From the NCBI GenBank assembly GCA_022824405.1, contig JAJDZZ010000012.1:43192-107191 (forward strand): 64,000 bases of DNA, written 5' to 3'. Under the pieces are notes generated by a model. That model did no database searches. It worked only from the letters and a program-made list of their open reading frames with translations, and was not told the origin of the DNA. Numbering within the stretch: position 1 is the stretch's first letter; every line of letters starts with the position of its first letter. The stretch comes from Opitutales bacterium. GTDB lineage: Bacteria; Verrucomicrobiota; Verrucomicrobiia; Opitutales; UBA2995. Positions 8,659 through 18,158 of the stretch are shown here, one piece after another. Position numbers and translations under genes: made by a program.

Positions 8659-10947
8659 ATGCCTGTGATGTTGGACCGTTACATCGCCGCCGTTCTGCGC
8701 TTCCGATGGCCGATCGTAGTCCTGGCCACGCTGGTCATGCTCGCCATGACGGCCGGTGTTCCCTTCATCGCCGTTACCAACGATTACCGGATTCTATTCA
8801 GCGAAGACAATCCGCAGCTCGCCGCCTTCGACGCCCTGGAAAATACCTATTCCTCCTCCAATGCGGCGCTGATTGCCCTTGCTCCCCGAGATGGCTCCGT
8901 GTTTACCCGCAAGGCTCTGGGGGCGATTGAGGAATTGACCGAAGCCGCCTGGCGCTCGCCTTATTCCAGTCGTGTCAACTCCCTTACCAATTATACCCAC
9001 AGCGAAGCATTCGAGGATGACCTCATGGTCGCCCCGCTCGTCGAGGATGCGCATGAACTGAGCGATACCGAGGTGGCGCGCATCGAAGAAATCGCCCTGG
9101 GCGCGGTCGAAATCGCCGGACGTTTAGTCGCTCACGACGCCGCTACGGCCGGGGTAGCCATAAATTTTATCCTGCCCGAAAATCACGATCAGGCCGTGAT
9201 TGAAATTACCGATTATCTCAATTCAGTCCTCGACCGGGCCCGCGCCAATCACCCGGATATCGATTACTACATGACCGGTGATGTCGTAATGAATCGGACT
9301 TTCGCCGATGTCACGCAGAGCGACATGCAGACCCTGACCCCCATCGTTTTTCTCATCATTGTCGGGGCCACAATTCTGTTCCTGCGTTCGGTTCTCAGCA
9401 CGTTGGCTATCGTTATCGTGCTCGTATTTGTCATAAATACGACTATGGGCCTGGCGGGCTGGAAGGGGGTAGTGTTCAGCCCGACCAACGCCGGAGTCCC
9501 GATCATTGTCATGGTCATAGCAATTGCGGACTCGATCCACATTGTCACCAGCGCTTTACTGGGATTGAGGCGCGGCCTGGACCGGAATGCCGCAATTGCA
9601 CAATCGATTCGCATCAATGCCAATCCGGTATTTATCACCTCGGTTACAACGGCGATAGGATTTCTCAGCCTGAATGCCTCGGATTCACCGCCATTTCACG
9701 TCCTGGGCAATTACGTGGCATTCGGGGTACTGTGCGCCCTCGTCTACTCCATGATGCTCCTTCCGGCATTGCTATCGATTTTGCCATTGCGACCGCCCCG
9801 TGCCAAGGCCCGGGGAACCGACTTTTTCGACCGCTTGGCGGACTTCGTCATCGCTCGGAACAAGCTCCTGCTTGGAGTCGTCTCCCTGTTTGTCGTCGTG
9901 CTGACGATCGGAATTCCCCGCATTGAGCTAAGCGACAACATGGCGCAGTACTTCGATGAGCGCTACGAGTTCCGTCAGGATACGGATTATGTCATTGATA
10001 ACCTGACCGGCGTTGACAAACTGGAATATTCGCTGAGTGCGGGACGCGAAGGCGGCATTACCGATCCCGACTATTTGCGCGAGGTCGACGCGTTCGCCGA
10101 GTGGTACCGACAGCAACCCGAAGTAACCCATGTCCAGGCGTTTCCAGATATCATGAAACGGCTTAACAAAAACATGCACGGGGATGATCCCGACTACTAT
10201 CGCCTGCCCGAAGATTCGGATCTTGCGGCGCAGTACCTGTTGCTTTACGAGCTTTCCCTGCCCTTCGGGAGCGACCTCAACGACCGGATCGACGTCGCCA
10301 AATCCGCTACCCGTCTGGTCGTTGTGACAAAAAATGCTTGGTCGCGGGATATACGCGAACTGGATAGGCGCGCCCAGGTCTGGCTTCGCGACAACGCACC
10401 CGCCTTTGCCCAGGAAGCATCCGGCCTGAGTGTGGTCTTTGCCCACCTGTCGCTACGCAATATCAAAAGCATGTTGCGCGGAACCATCCTGGCCATGGCC
10501 CTTATTTCGTTCATTCTGATCTGGATTTTCAAGAGCGTCCGGGTTGGGCTTCTCAGCCTTCTGCCCAATTTTATCCCCGCCATCATGAGCTTCGGTTTGT
10601 GGGGGTACCTCGTAGGCCACGTGGGTATTGCCTCCTCCGTGGTTATCGCCGTAGTCTTTGGAATTGTCGTGGACGATACCGTTCATTTTTTGAGCAAATA
10701 CCTGAAAGCCCGGCGCGAGGGTCTTCCGGCGCCCGAGGCCGTGCGCTCCGCTTTCAAAATGGTGGGGCACGCCTTATGGACCACCACCGCGGTTTTGTCG
10801 GTAGGTTTTCTGGTGTTTGCCACATCGGGATTTGAGGTGAGTTGGGCGCTCGGACTTTTGGTTACGATCACGATTGTCTTCGCACTTGTGGCCGATTTTC
10901 TTCTTCTTCCCACCCTGTTGATTGCCCTAGACCGGAGGAATTCATGA
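8659..10947 (+). CDS. RND/MMPL-family hydrophobe exporter
   Basis: A 762-residue inner-membrane protein with the two-fold RND layout: helix 1 (about 15-35), a large periplasmic loop, five clustered helices (about 225-375), then helix 7, a second loop and a final helix cluster (about 605-755). The HpnN/MMPL-like motifs GVPIIVMVIAIADSIHI and VVIAVVFGIVVDDTVHFL are present, the latter carrying the paired acidic residues of the proton relay. Family members move lipids or other hydrophobic molecules to the cell envelope. Its last codons overlap the start of the LolA-like gene (ATGA). Confidence 0.85.
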   Translation: MPVMLDRYIAAVLRFRWPIVVLATLVMLAMTAGVPFIAVTNDYRILFSEDNPQLAAFDALENTYSSSNAALIALAPRDGSVFTRKALGAIEELTEAAWRSPYSSRVNSLTNYTHSEAFEDDLMVAPLVEDAHELSDTEVARIEEIALGAVEIAGRLVAHDAATAGVAINFILPENHDQAVIEITDYLNSVLDRARANHPDIDYYMTGDVVMNRTFADVTQSDMQTLTPIVFLIIVGATILFLRSVLSTLAIVIVLVFVINTTMGLAGWKGVVFSPTNAGVPIIVMVIAIADSIHIVTSALLGLRRGLDRNAAIAQSIRINANPVFITSVTTAIGFLSLNASDSPPFHVLGNYVAFGVLCALVYSMMLLPALLSILPLRPPRAKARGTDFFDRLADFVIARNKLLLGVVSLFVVVLTIGIPRIELSDNMAQYFDERYEFRQDTDYVIDNLTGVDKLEYSLSAGREGGITDPDYLREVDAFAEWYRQQPEVTHVQAFPDIMKRLNKNMHGDDPDYYRLPEDSDLAAQYLLLYELSLPFGSDLNDRIDVAKSATRLVVVTKNAWSRDIRELDRRAQVWLRDNAPAFAQEASGLSVVFAHLSLRNIKSMLRGTILAMALISFILIWIFKSVRVGLLSLLPNFIPAIMSFGLWGYLVGHVGIASSVVIAVVFGIVVDDTVHFLSKYLKARREGLPAPEAVRSAFKMVGHALWTTTAVLSVGFLVFATSGFEVSWALGLLVTITIVFALVADFLLLPTLLIALDRRNS

Positions 10948-11756
10948 TTTTCACCCGATCCATGCTCCCGTATTTGTCCCTTTGTCTAATAATTTTGACT
11001 GGTCTCGGCCCTGGGCCCGTTTACTCGGAGAGCGCCACTCCCGAGGAAATGGGACTGAAAATCGCCCGGGAATCCCATGCCCGCGAGGATGGTTTTGGCA
11101 ACTATACGGCCCGACAAACCATGGCGCTGCGCAATAAAAACGGGCAGGAGAGCCGCCGTCAGCTCCGGGTAAAGGTTCTGGAGGTCCCCGAGGATGGAGA
11201 CAAGAGCCTGTTTGTGTTCGATGAACCGCGCGATGTCCGGGGGACGGCCCTTCTCATTCACGCGCATCGGGAAAGCGCGGACGATCAATGGCTCTATCTG
11301 CCTGCTCTGAAGCGGGTCAAACGCATCAGTTCGTCGAATCGCTCCGGCTCCTTCATGGGAAGCGAATTTGCCTATGAGGATCTCACCCCCCAGGCCGTAG
11401 AGAAATTTACCTACCGTTACCTGCGCGAAGAGCCTTGCGGGGGCGGGACCTGCACGGTCACCGAACGCGTTCCGGTCGACAGGAAATCAGGCTATAGCCG
11501 CCAAGTGGTCTGGCGCGACAAAGACGAACTTCGGGTGTGGAAAGTGGAGTACTACGACCGCAAGGATTCCCATCTGAAGACGCTGACCCTGGGGAATTAT
11601 GAGCAGTTCCTGGATCGTTACTGGCGCGCCGGCGAGATGACCATGGAAAACCATCTGACCGGGAAAAGCACCGTTCTGACCTGGACGGATTTTCAGTTCC
11701 GCACGGATCTTGATGACCGGGATTTCACCCAAACCGGGTTGAGGCGAGTTCGTTGA
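10944..11756 (+). CDS. Outer-membrane lipoprotein-sorting (LolA-like) protein
   Basis: A 270-residue secreted protein with a clear signal peptide (MIFTRSMLPYLSLCLIILTG). The ATG at 10944 overlaps the RND stop as ATGA and has GGAGGA at 10933-10938; longer reading frames upstream are shadow sequence. The body shows the features of the LolA-like family often paired with RND exporters: LRVKVLEVPEDGDKSLFVF, DQWLYLPALKRVKRISSSNR and GSFMGSEFAYEDLTP. It would act as a periplasmic carrier of a lipid-like ligand between the RND pump and the outer membrane. Confidence 0.8.
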   Translation: MIFTRSMLPYLSLCLIILTGLGPGPVYSESATPEEMGLKIARESHAREDGFGNYTARQTMALRNKNGQESRRQLRVKVLEVPEDGDKSLFVFDEPRDVRGTALLIHAHRESADDQWLYLPALKRVKRISSSNRSGSFMGSEFAYEDLTPQAVEKFTYRYLREEPCGGGTCTVTERVPVDRKSGYSRQVVWRDKDELRVWKVEYYDRKDSHLKTLTLGNYEQFLDRYWRAGEMTMENHLTGKSTVLTWTDFQFRTDLDDRDFTQTGLRRVR

Positions 11757-13009
11757 TGATACGCCGTTCCGTTCTTCGCTACGCTCTGTCCGGTGCCATC
11801 TGGATATTGTCCACGGTTTCCGGTTTCGTTGCAGGGGCCGGTAGCAAGATCGACCACCAGATTTCCGGAAGCTTCAGCATCGAAAGCCAATGGTTTCCGG
11901 AAAGCGCCGCTTATCCCGACCAGCGGGGGCATGCCACCGGGTTTGTCATGGAACCCGAGATCTACCTGGATAGCATCGAGGGGTGGAGCTTCATTTTGGC
12001 GCCGTTCCTTCGCTACGACAGCGCGGACCTGCACCGTACCCATGCCGACCTGCGTGAAGCCTATCTGCTGCTATTTGGCGACGTCGGCAATGATGAATGG
12101 GAATTGCGACTGGGCATCGACCGGGTCTTCTGGGGGGTCGCTGAATCGCGCCACCTGGTCAATATCGTCAATCAGATCGACCTCGTCGAACATCCCTACA
12201 AAGAGTTGAAGCTGGGCCAACCCATGGCCCATCTCACCTGGTCGGGAGATTGGGGCATGGCGGAATTATTTGGCCTGACCTATCACCGTCCGCGCACCTT
12301 TCCCGGCCGTTCCGGACGCCTGCGCCTACCGCTCGTGGTGGACAATGACCAAGTCTCCTATGAGAGCGCCGCAAAGCAGTGGCACATGGACCTGGCTGCC
12401 CGATACAGCCACAGTTTCGGACTTTTCGATATTGGAATAAGCGCATTCGACGGTACCAGCCGGGAGCCTTTCCTGTTTCCCGGCACGGATTTCACAGGCG
12501 CGCCGATCCTGGCTCCTCACTACGAACAGATCCGCCAGGTTGGGCTCGATACCCAAATGACGGCCGGTTCCTGGTTGTTCAAGCTCGAGGCTATTCAGCG
12601 TCTCGATGCCCGAGACCGTCTCGGCAGAAAAGTGGATTATACCGCTTCCGTTTTTGGCGGTGAATACACGTTTTACTCCGTATTGGGCTCGACGGTCGAT
12701 ATCAGCCTTCTCGGTGAATGGAATTACGACGGGCGGGGCCATAATGCGACCAATGTCTTTCAGAAGGATCTCTTCCTGGCCGCGCGGTTTGCTCTCAACG
12801 ATGTCCAAAGCACCGAGATTCTCGCCAGTGTTCTGGGAGACGCGGACAATTCTTCTCGTATACTGGCTTTCGAATTGAACCGGCGCCTCTCTGACCAGTG
12901 GTCTCTGAATCTGGAGGCAATCGCTTTTCTCGATATCGATCCAGCGGACATCTCCTACGAGATACGGCGCGACAGCTTTATCGATCTGAACCTGATTTAT
13001 AATTTCTAG
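11756..13009 (+). CDS. Outer-membrane beta-barrel protein of an RND/LolA-like cassette
   Basis: About 417 residues; signal peptide, alternating hydrophobic strands and a C-terminal aromatic end (NLIYNF). The ATG at 11756 overlaps the previous stop (TGATG), with TTG at 11753 as an alternative. It resembles uncharacterised DUF1302-like barrels that follow RND plus LolA-like genes. In this cassette the oxygenase would modify, the pump and carrier move, and this barrel receive or release a hydrophobic compound. That pathway is an inference from gene order. Confidence 0.65.
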   Translation: MIRRSVLRYALSGAIWILSTVSGFVAGAGSKIDHQISGSFSIESQWFPESAAYPDQRGHATGFVMEPEIYLDSIEGWSFILAPFLRYDSADLHRTHADLREAYLLLFGDVGNDEWELRLGIDRVFWGVAESRHLVNIVNQIDLVEHPYKELKLGQPMAHLTWSGDWGMAELFGLTYHRPRTFPGRSGRLRLPLVVDNDQVSYESAAKQWHMDLAARYSHSFGLFDIGISAFDGTSREPFLFPGTDFTGAPILAPHYEQIRQVGLDTQMTAGSWLFKLEAIQRLDARDRLGRKVDYTASVFGGEYTFYSVLGSTVDISLLGEWNYDGRGHNATNVFQKDLFLAARFALNDVQSTEILASVLGDADNSSRILAFELNRRLSDQWSLNLEAIAFLDIDPADISYEIRRDSFIDLNLIYNF

Positions 13010-13040
13010 CCCGCATTTCTACCAAAATTCGTCCCGAGTT

Positions 13041-13130
13041 ATCGGCGCGGCAAGGATGCCATCGCCCTACCCACGTTATCGGCGCGGCAAGGCCCCAGGT
13101 AGGGCAAGAGCATCCTTGCTCTGCCGTTGG
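13041..13130 (+). repeat. REP-like palindromic repeat, copy 1
   Basis: One of six copies in this window of a GC-rich element built on CCTACCCACGTTA, GCGGCAAGG, CCCCAGGTAGGGCAAGAG and CATCCTTGCTCTGCCG. Complementary arms (CCTACC / GGTAGGGCAAGAG, GCAAGGATGC / GCATCCTTGC) allow hairpins. It lies downstream of the barrel gene. Confidence 0.75.
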
Positions 13131-13149
13131 ATTCTCCCGTCATCCGGAA

Positions 13150-13178
13150 TTGACCAAACGAAATGCCAAGCTTATAAG
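13150..13178 (+). promoter_or_regulatory. Sigma70-like promoter for 13237 barrel gene
   Basis: TTGACC (13150-13155), a 17-bp spacer and TATAAG (13173-13178) precede the 13237 start by 58 bp; a AAAGGAG ribosome-binding site follows just before the ATG. Confidence 0.55.
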
Positions 13179-13236
13179 GGGTCGAATGGAAAGGGAAAGG
13201 GTAGCGTTTGCATACTGCTAAGAGAAAGGAGCGATT

Positions 13237-14151
13237 ATGAAGAAATCGATGATCTATTCCCCATCCGGATATCTCGCCCTGGCACTCGGTCTTTGCCTCC
13301 TCGCTTCCGCAGGTGCGGCTGATCCCGAAACGAGGCGCCAAGGATTCTATGCCGGTTTCGAAGTCGGGTTTGCCAATGCCGGGGACGTTGGGTCCGTCAA
13401 TTCAGCGGTCAATCACCCGACGCCGTGCGACATATTGGTAGGAGGCGACCCCACCGGCCCGGGATGCTCCGACATGGTGGCAAGACCGTTATCGACCAAC
13501 TCGTTTGACCTGGGCGCCCGTTTCTCCGGTGGCATCGCTTATGGGTATGCCCTGAACGAATTTCGGGTGGAATTGGAATATTTCAACAGGCCTCAGGGGG
13601 GGATTACCTCGCTCTGGAAATTGCCAGGGGGAAATGAAGCCTTGCAGAGCAAATCATCCGAGGTGAGCGCGCTCGACCCGCCCTCAGAGAGGATATCGGA
13701 CTTCAATTCCCGTCAATTTTTCCTGAACGCCTACTACGACTTCCTGAGCGACTCGAGGTGGACGCCATACCTGGGCGGGGGCGTTGGTTGGGCCCGCACC
13801 GATCTTAACTACAGGGCCAGCTTTTTGCGCAGGACAATAGACCAAGGTTACCCTTCCGACAGGCCGGAGGCTGCCGCCGGTACGCTGAGTCTTCTGGATT
13901 CGGATTTCTCAGACACCCTCTTCGGGTATCAATTGCTGGGCGGCCTCGACTACGCCTTGACGGAGAAGGTATCCGTGGGAATCAAAGGCCGCTGGGCTTC
14001 TTTCGATGATCTTGAAGGCGACACGGTGTGGGATCTCATCAGGAGTCACGCCCCGGTTCGGGCCGACGGTGTAACTCCCTTCGACAGCGCTCTCACCTTC
14101 AGCAATTTGCAATACTGGGCCATCACGGCAGGATTGAAGTACGCCTTCTAG
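13237..14151 (+). CDS. Outer-membrane beta-barrel protein (OmpA/Msp4-like)
   Basis: A 304-residue protein with an N-terminal signal (cleavage near AGAADPE), glycine-rich amphipathic strands and a C-terminal Phe (GLKYAF), as in small surface-antigen or OmpA-like barrels. Segments such as GGIAYGYALNEFRVELEYFN and YYDFLSDSRWTPYLGGGVGWA are typical of Msp4/P44-like porins. Two cysteine residues (near residues 64 and 75) may pair. It has its own promoter-like sequence and lies between two REP-like repeats, so it is probably monocistronic. Confidence 0.7.
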   Translation: MKKSMIYSPSGYLALALGLCLLASAGAADPETRRQGFYAGFEVGFANAGDVGSVNSAVNHPTPCDILVGGDPTGPGCSDMVARPLSTNSFDLGARFSGGIAYGYALNEFRVELEYFNRPQGGITSLWKLPGGNEALQSKSSEVSALDPPSERISDFNSRQFFLNAYYDFLSDSRWTPYLGGGVGWARTDLNYRASFLRRTIDQGYPSDRPEAAAGTLSLLDSDFSDTLFGYQLLGGLDYALTEKVSVGIKGRWASFDDLEGDTVWDLIRSHAPVRADGVTPFDSALTFSNLQYWAITAGLKYAF

Positions 14152-14208
14152 TGTGGTGTATCTTAAATAATCCATCACAAAAAACCCGGATATAAAAGAG
14201 GTTACGGC

Positions 14209-14277
14209 ATCGCGGGGACGCGATTGCCCTACCATTTCAAAACGTAAGCGGTAGGGCAGCGGCATCCTTGCCGCGCC
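14209..14277 (+). repeat. REP-like palindromic repeat, copy 2 (divergent)
   Basis: A shorter, diverged member of the REP-like family: GATTGCCCTACC, a spacer, GGTAGGGCAGCGGCATCC and TTGCCGCGCC. The arms can form a hairpin. The rest of 14152-14420 is simple CTTCATC-rich sequence. Confidence 0.6.
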
Positions 14278-14420
14278 TGAAAAAAAGGCGCCGGGGGTGC
14301 CTCTTAGCGGTCTTTGCGAGAGGCTTTTCTTAATTCGATCACGATCACGATCACGATTAATTTTCATCCTTCTTCCTTCATCCTTCTTCCTTCATCCTTT
14401 TCCCTTCATCCTTTTTCCCC

Positions 14421-15335
14421 TCATGCCTTTAGTTGGGTGATGCGGAGCAATTCCGCGACCCGCTTTTCCATGGCTTCCCTTCCGGCCGTTTCCAGGCGGT
14501 CGCAACTGAAAGCTTCAACCGTCAGGCTGGCCGTCGCCGTGGCGTAAAAAAGAGCTTTTTTCAAACTGTCCAGGTCCGTCCGGCTGACCGAGGCAAGGTA
14601 GCCGATAAAAGATCCCGCAAAGGTATCCCCCGCTCCGGTGGGATCCCGAAGATCGACCACCGGGTAGGCGGGGACGACAAATAATCCCTCCGGATGAAAC
14701 AGTATCGCCCCGGCTTCCCCTCTCGTGATAATGGCCATCTCCGGGCCCATTTCCATGAGTTTCCGGCCCGCTTCGACAATGTTGTGGTCACCCGTCAGTT
14801 GGGCGGCTTCTTCTCCGTTAATGACAAGGAGGGACAGGCGTTTGATCAGATCGAGTAAAATGCGCTTTTTCAGGTTGATCCATAGGTCGATGGTATTGGC
14901 AATTACAAAGGGACTTCCCTCCATCTGGTCCAAAACGTGACCTTGCAGTTCGGGGGCGATATTGCCCAGCATGACGAATCGGCTTTTTTTGTAATTGTCG
15001 GGAATGACGGGCTTGAAGGTTTCAAATACATTCAACTGAATTTCCAGAGTCTTGCGGGTTCTGAAATCTTCACTGTATTCCCCCGTCCAGAAAAATGACT
15101 TTCCGGTGGGGTCGATCTTCAACCCTTCCAGGTCCACCCCACGTTTTTCAAACCGCTCCAGATGGGCCGGATCGAAGTCATTTCCCACCACCCCAACCAA
15201 TTGGGGGACGGTAAAGTAACTGCAAGCCAGGCAACCGTAGGAGGCTGAGCCCCCCAATATGTTCTTCCCTGTAGAGAAGGGAGTTATGATATTGTCGTAG
15301 GCCACCGAACCCACGATTAAAACAGGACTGCTCAT
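14421..15335 (-). CDS. PfkB-family carbohydrate kinase
   Basis: A 304-residue ribokinase-fold sugar or nucleoside kinase. The N-terminal glycine motif (NILGGSASYG) and the C-terminal PfkB signature DPTGAGDTFAGSF with the catalytic Asp are intact. The start at 15335 (MSSPVLIVGSVAYDN) fits the family; the longer open frame adds unrelated residues. It is divergent from pyrG. The substrate is unresolved; a ribokinase, adenosine kinase or ADP-heptose-related kinase role are all possible. Confidence 0.85.
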   Translation of the reverse strand: MSSPVLIVGSVAYDNIITPFSTGKNILGGSASYGCLACSYFTVPQLVGVVGNDFDPAHLERFEKRGVDLEGLKIDPTGKSFFWTGEYSEDFRTRKTLEIQLNVFETFKPVIPDNYKKSRFVMLGNIAPELQGHVLDQMEGSPFVIANTIDLWINLKKRILLDLIKRLSLLVINGEEAAQLTGDHNIVEAGRKLMEMGPEMAIITRGEAGAILFHPEGLFVVPAYPVVDLRDPTGAGDTFAGSFIGYLASVSRTDLDSLKKALFYATATASLTVEAFSCDRLETAGREAMEKRVAELLRITQLKA

Positions 15336-15494
15336 AGGCCTAGAGGGGAAATGCGATAGACCGGGAGGGTCAACCGGATATTTCAGGGAATTGTTACGGG
15401 AAGATAAGCCTTCCCATACCAGCCGAAGCAACAAATTTCGAAATGGGCAGGATTTGGTTTGAGCTTTGGAAGCTTTTTCAGCATATCTTTTTAA

Positions 15495-17117
<1,623 letters not shown>

Positions 17118-17140
17118 TGTGGCGCCCGTAAAATAAACCG

Positions 17141-17220
17141 GCACAAAGGCACAAAGGCACAAAGGCACAAAGGCACAAAGGCACAAAGGCACAAAGGCAC
17201 AAAGGCACAAAGGCACAAAG
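17141..17220 (+). repeat. Tandem repeat, 10 copies of GCACAAAG
   Basis: Ten uninterrupted, identical copies of an 8-bp unit run from 17141 to 17220, between pyrG and kdsA. Perfect identity suggests recent slippage expansion. Confidence 0.95.
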
Positions 17221-17231
17221 CGGGCAGGGTT

Positions 17232-17291
17232 AAAGCATATCGAGATTTGATGGTTTGGCAAAAGGGAATCGACTTGGTGTGGCTTCTATAA
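17232..17291 (+). pseudogene. N-terminal remnant of a four-helix-bundle (23S IVP-like) protein
   Basis: In frame the sequence reads K-AYRDLMVWQKGIDLVWLL-stop. YRDLMVWQKGIDLV is the typical start of the four-helix-bundle family related to 23S rRNA intervening-sequence proteins; the rest is missing and there is no start codon in a normal place. Imperfect GTGTGGC...AAATAAA sequences flank the tract (17118 and 17276). Confidence 0.55.
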
Positions 17292-17330
17292 AATAAATCA
17301 CCCCGGAAAACACTGAGGACATGACTCTGA

Positions 17331-18140
17331 ATGCTCTATGATCCGGAAAAATTGTTGTTGGTAGCCGGGCCCTGTTCCCTGGAATCGATGGGGACTTGTC
17401 GACCCGTGGCCGAGCGTTTGGCTGAACTCGCCCAAAGGTGGCCGGACTTGAACATCGTGTTCAAAGGATCGTTCGATAAGGCGAATCGCACCTCCATTGA
17501 GGGAGCGCGCGGGACAGGTCTGGATGAGGGGTTGGCAATTTTGGCCCAAATAAAGGCCTCGTTCGGGTTTCCCATCTTAACCGATTTCCATGAATCCCAC
17601 CAGGTGACGGCGGTATCGGAAGTGGTCGACGTATTGCAGATTCCCGCCCTGTTATGCCGGCAGACCGACCTGCTGCTGGCCGCGGCAAAAAGCGGGAAAG
17701 CGGTCAACGTGAAAAAGGGCCAATTCACCGCTCCTTCCGACATGACCCATGTGGCGGCCAAGCTGCAAAAAGGAAAGGCGGCGGAAATTTGGCTCACCGA
17801 GAGGGGTTCGACCTTCGGTTACCACAACCTGGTGGTTGACATGCGTGGGTTTTCCATCATGCGGCAAACGGGTCATCCGGTTGTTTTCGATGCCACACAT
17901 AGCGTGCAGTTACCCAGCGCAGGCTCCGGTCGGAGCGACGGCCAGCGCGAATTCATCCTCCCATTGGGACGAGCCGCTCTGGCCGCTGGAGCGAATGGAA
18001 TATTTCTCGAGACCCACCCCGCCCCGGATCGCGCCATATCCGATGGCCCCAGCATGGTGCCCTTATCGGAGTTGGCCGGGATGGTGGAATCTTTCTTGCA
18101 AGTCTGGCGTCTTTCCAAATCCTTGGCCGCTGAGAAATAA
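17331..18140 (+). CDS. kdsA: 3-deoxy-8-phosphooctulonate synthase
   Basis: Condenses arabinose 5-phosphate with PEP to make KDO 8-phosphate for LPS inner core. 269 residues. Signature segments are VAGPCSLES near the start, [27 protein letters not shown] and the [10 protein letters not shown] motif; LETHPAPD contains the late His/Asp residues. An Asn versus Cys metal ligand near the first motif was not resolved, so metal dependence is left open. It is followed after 18 bp by the lipoyl-KAS III fusion. Confidence 0.96.
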   Translation: MLYDPEKLLLVAGPCSLESMGTCRPVAERLAELAQRWPDLNIVFKGSFDKANRTSIEGARGTGLDEGLAILAQIKASFGFPILTDFHESHQVTAVSEVVDVLQIPALLCRQTDLLLAAAKSGKAVNVKKGQFTAPSDMTHVAAKLQKGKAAEIWLTERGSTFGYHNLVVDMRGFSIMRQTGHPVVFDATHSVQLPSAGSGRSDGQREFILPLGRAALAAGANGIFLETHPAPDRAISDGPSMVPLSELAGMVESFLQVWRLSKSLAAEK

Positions 18141-18158
18141 TTCCTGTTTTTCAGAACA

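Noticed and set aside
17141..17220. Possible CRISPR array
   Set aside because: The 8-bp unit is perfectly tandem with no spacers, and no cas gene is present.
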